Shown here piece after piece: positions 4,815 to 6,409 of a stretch of DNA of 6,409 nt; positions within the stretch are counted from its first letter, which is position 1; each line of letters starts with the position of its first letter. The stretch spans positions 1 through 6,409 of the forward strand of contig DNBE01000023.1 of NCBI GenBank assembly GCA_003543795.1. Direction: 5' to 3'. A model generated the notes under the pieces. That model saw only the letters and a program-made list of their open reading frames with translations, did not search any database and had not been told where the DNA came from. This DNA is from Sutterella sp. (GTDB taxonomy: Bacteria > Pseudomonadota > Gammaproteobacteria > Burkholderiales > Burkholderiaceae_F). The position numbers and the translations under genes are program-made.

Positions 4815-6409
4815 TATTTGCCTCGCATAAATAATGACGAAAGCTCGTCAACGCCCAATTCGACGAAGGTGGGTCGCCCGTGGTTACATTCGCCAGATCG
4901 GTCGGTGACTTCCATTTCGCGAAGAAGCGCGTCCATTTCGGGGAGACTTAAATAGCGATGGGCGCGTACCGCGCTATGGCATGCGATGGTCGCAAGAAGG
5001 CGATTACGCTTTTCTTCTAAAACCGAGGTCGCGCCGAACGCGGCGATATCGTCAATCATCCGTAAAATGACTTCCCCGCCCGTTTTCGAGATTTCGCCTC
5101 CGATAACGGCAGGCGCCGCCGCAAGGGATAAGTGGGTTTCGGAAACTGCTCGCAAATCAAACCCGAACTCGGTAAACCAGTCGCGATGCTCTTCAAAGGT
5201 TTTCATCGCCTCGATTGAAACCGGAAAAACGAGCGGGATGACGAGCTGTTGGCTCACGATTTGGCTCTCGTCAAGCGCTTTTTTCAATTTTTCGTAAACG
5301 ATTCTCTCGTGCGCTGCGTGCATATCGACGATTACGAGCCCTCGAGAACTTTCGGCAAGAATAAAGATGCCCGCGATTTGGCCTAGCGCGCGCCCGAGCC
5401 TGAAGTGTTCATGAGGAGCCTGAGGCTCAGAAGTCACCTTCTGGCTAAAAAGACGCTCGATATTCGCTTGCGAAGACGTACCCGGCGTATAGAGGTCAAG
5501 ATAGCGATCTAAGATTTCGGGTTTATAGATGCCTTCGTGCGATTCGGAGTGTTGCCCCCCAAAGCCTCCCTTCGGACTATCCTGCGTCTGGTTTTCAGCT
5601 CCTAAGGCGGGTGCAAGCGCCGCCGCCACGGCTTGCCGCACGAAGCGATGCACGGATTGAGAATCCCGAAATCGCACTTCGCTTTTTTTCGGATGGACGT
5701 TCACGTCGACAAGTTTCGGGTCGATATCGAGGAAAAGGCAATATTGCGGCTGCAATTGATGGTGTAAAACATCCGCGTAGGCGTCTTTCACGGCATGCAT
5801 AAAAAGGCGGTCTTTGACAAAGCGGCCGTTTACGAAAAGGGCTTGGTTTTCGGTGCGGGTTTTACCGATGCTCGGCAAGCCCGCGAGCCCGAAAATGCGC
5901 ATCGAAGACGTTTCCGCGAACACTTCGCGACTGGCTTCGGCAAAACTTTTCCCGAAAATGGCCCGAATGCGCTCTTTCATTTCTTGAGACGCGAGCGTCA
6001 AGACGGTCGCCGTCTCATTTCGTAGCGTAAAGCGAATCGTCGGATAGGCAAGCGCCAAGTGTTCGAGCTCCGCGCGACAATGCGCGGCTTCGGTTGCGTC
6101 CGACTTTAAAAATTTGCGTCTTGCGGGGGTTTTAAAAAAGAGTTCCGCAACATCAATCGTAGTCCCTTGGCCACCCGCGGCCGGATGAATACCTTTAGAA
6201 CTTAATTCCCAAGCGCAATCAGATTCTTTCGTTCGCGTGGTAATCGTGACGTCCGCGACCGAAGCGATCGAAGCGAGCGCCTCACCGCGAAACCCGTACG
6301 TTCTCACGTCTTCAAGGTCGCCCAAATTTGCGATTTTGCTCGTCGCGTGGCGCGTAAGCGCAAGCGCGAGGTCATCTTTTTCGATCCCCGAGCCGTCATC
6401 TTTGACGCT
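4814..6409 (-). CDS. mutL: DNA mismatch repair protein MutL, endonuclease-type (5' partial)
   Basis: MutL links mismatch recognition by MutS to strand incision. The 531 visible residues start at the window edge with DDGSGIEKDDLALALTRHATSK, which contains the DxGxG ATP-binding motif. About 55-60 N-terminal residues lie outside, so no start codon is present; the TTG at 6325 is internal. GHKL ATPase blocks follow: GFRGEAL (visible residues 39-45), TPARRKFL and DVNVHPKKSEVRF (235-247, with the ATP-contacting Lys). A variable linker (about 271-336) leads to the C-terminal dimerisation/endonuclease domain. That domain has DMHAAHERIVYE (362-373; DNA 5291-5326), ACHSAVRAH from 476 and CNHGRPT (508-514; DNA from 4888 down). 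These correspond to the metal-dependent nicking motifs DQHA(x)2E(x)4E, ACR and C(P/N)HGRP. QQLVIP (387-392) resembles the sliding-clamp-binding motif. MutL of this type nicks DNA itself and needs no MutH. The gene is coupled to miaA through TAATG. Confidence 0.97.
   Translation of the reverse strand, partial: SVKDDGSGIEKDDLALALTRHATSKIANLGDLEDVRTYGFRGEALASIASVADVTITTRTKESDCAWELSSKGIHPAAGGQGTTIDVAELFFKTPARRKFLKSDATEAAHCRAELEHLALAYPTIRFTLRNETATVLTLASQEMKERIRAIFGKSFAEASREVFAETSSMRIFGLAGLPSIGKTRTENQALFVNGRFVKDRLFMHAVKDAYADVLHHQLQPQYCLFLDIDPKLVDVNVHPKKSEVRFRDSQSVHRFVRQAVAAALAPALGAENQTQDSPKGGFGGQHSESHEGIYKPEILDRYLDLYTPGTSSQANIERLFSQKVTSEPQAPHEHFRLGRALGQIAGIFILAESSRGLVIVDMHAAHERIVYEKLKKALDESQIVSQQLVIPLVFPVSIEAMKTFEEHRDWFTEFGFDLRAVSETHLSLAAAPAVIGGEISKTGGEVILRMIDDIAAFGATSVLEEKRNRLLATIACHSAVRAHRYLSLPEMDALLREMEVTDRSGECNHGRPTFVELGVDELSSLFMRGK
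4821..4824 (-). promoter_or_regulatory. Ribosome binding site of miaA inside the end of mutL
   Basis: On the minus strand GAGG (CCTC on the + strand) ends 6 nt before the miaA ATG, within the last codons of mutL. Together with the TAATG stop/start overlap it supports the chosen start and re-initiation by ribosomes finishing mutL. Confidence 0.7.

Noticed and set aside
6323..6325. TTG as a start codon for MutL
   Set aside because: The frame stays open to the window edge and upstream codons encode the conserved DDGSGI and RHATSK motifs, so this TTG is an internal Leu codon.
1122..6357. The 7-mer TTACGCG/CGCGTAA occurs seven times (1122, 1230, 1641, 3731, 3824, 4503, 6351), possibly an uptake or architecture signal
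   Set aside because: All copies lie in coding sequence, and several encode Tyr-Ala with the favoured codons TAC GCG. Flanking bases are not conserved, so codon preference explains it.

Overview
The window is an ordinary chromosomal housekeeping segment of a proteobacterium. It most likely comes from a betaproteobacterium of the Burkholderiales. The evidence is the rho–rpmE (type B L31) gene pair, the Rho C-terminus ending in DLMRRGG, a MutL carrying the DMHA endonuclease motif, and a mutL–miaA pair. The moderate GC and frequent A/T third positions would suit a gut lineage such as the Sutterellaceae, but that finer placement is a guess. There is no mobile element, CRISPR array, tRNA or rRNA gene, and I see no sign of a new multi-gene system.

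Layout on the + strand: the window opens inside the last ~87 codons of rho. This frame carries an in-frame TAG at 102-104, exactly where the family has the conserved Glu of RSGTR[KR]EELL. Beyond the TAG the same frame continues as perfectly normal Rho to a TAA at 261-263. A 151-nt spacer with a near-perfect inverted repeat leads to rpmE (415-660), which is closed by a strong intrinsic terminator (678-709). A new transcription unit follows: a 571-residue polytopic ArnT/GT39-like glycosyltransferase (793-2508), then a NorM-type MATE transporter (2505-3902), joined by a 4-nt ATGA overlap.

Layout on the - strand: mutL (4814 to beyond the right edge, N-terminus missing) and miaA (3891-4814) form a translationally coupled pair joined by TAATG. 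Their 3' end meets norM tail to tail, with the two coding regions overlapping by 12 nt and no room for a normal terminator.

The genes serve separate jobs: transcription termination (rho), the ribosome (rpmE), the envelope and efflux (GT39-like and norM), mismatch repair (mutL) and tRNA modification (miaA). The most noteworthy item is the amber codon in rho. If real, it removes the last ~53 residues of a normally essential protein just after the arginine finger. Sequencing error, recent mutation and suppression are all possible, and error is perhaps the likeliest because the codon lies only ~100 nt from the window edge.
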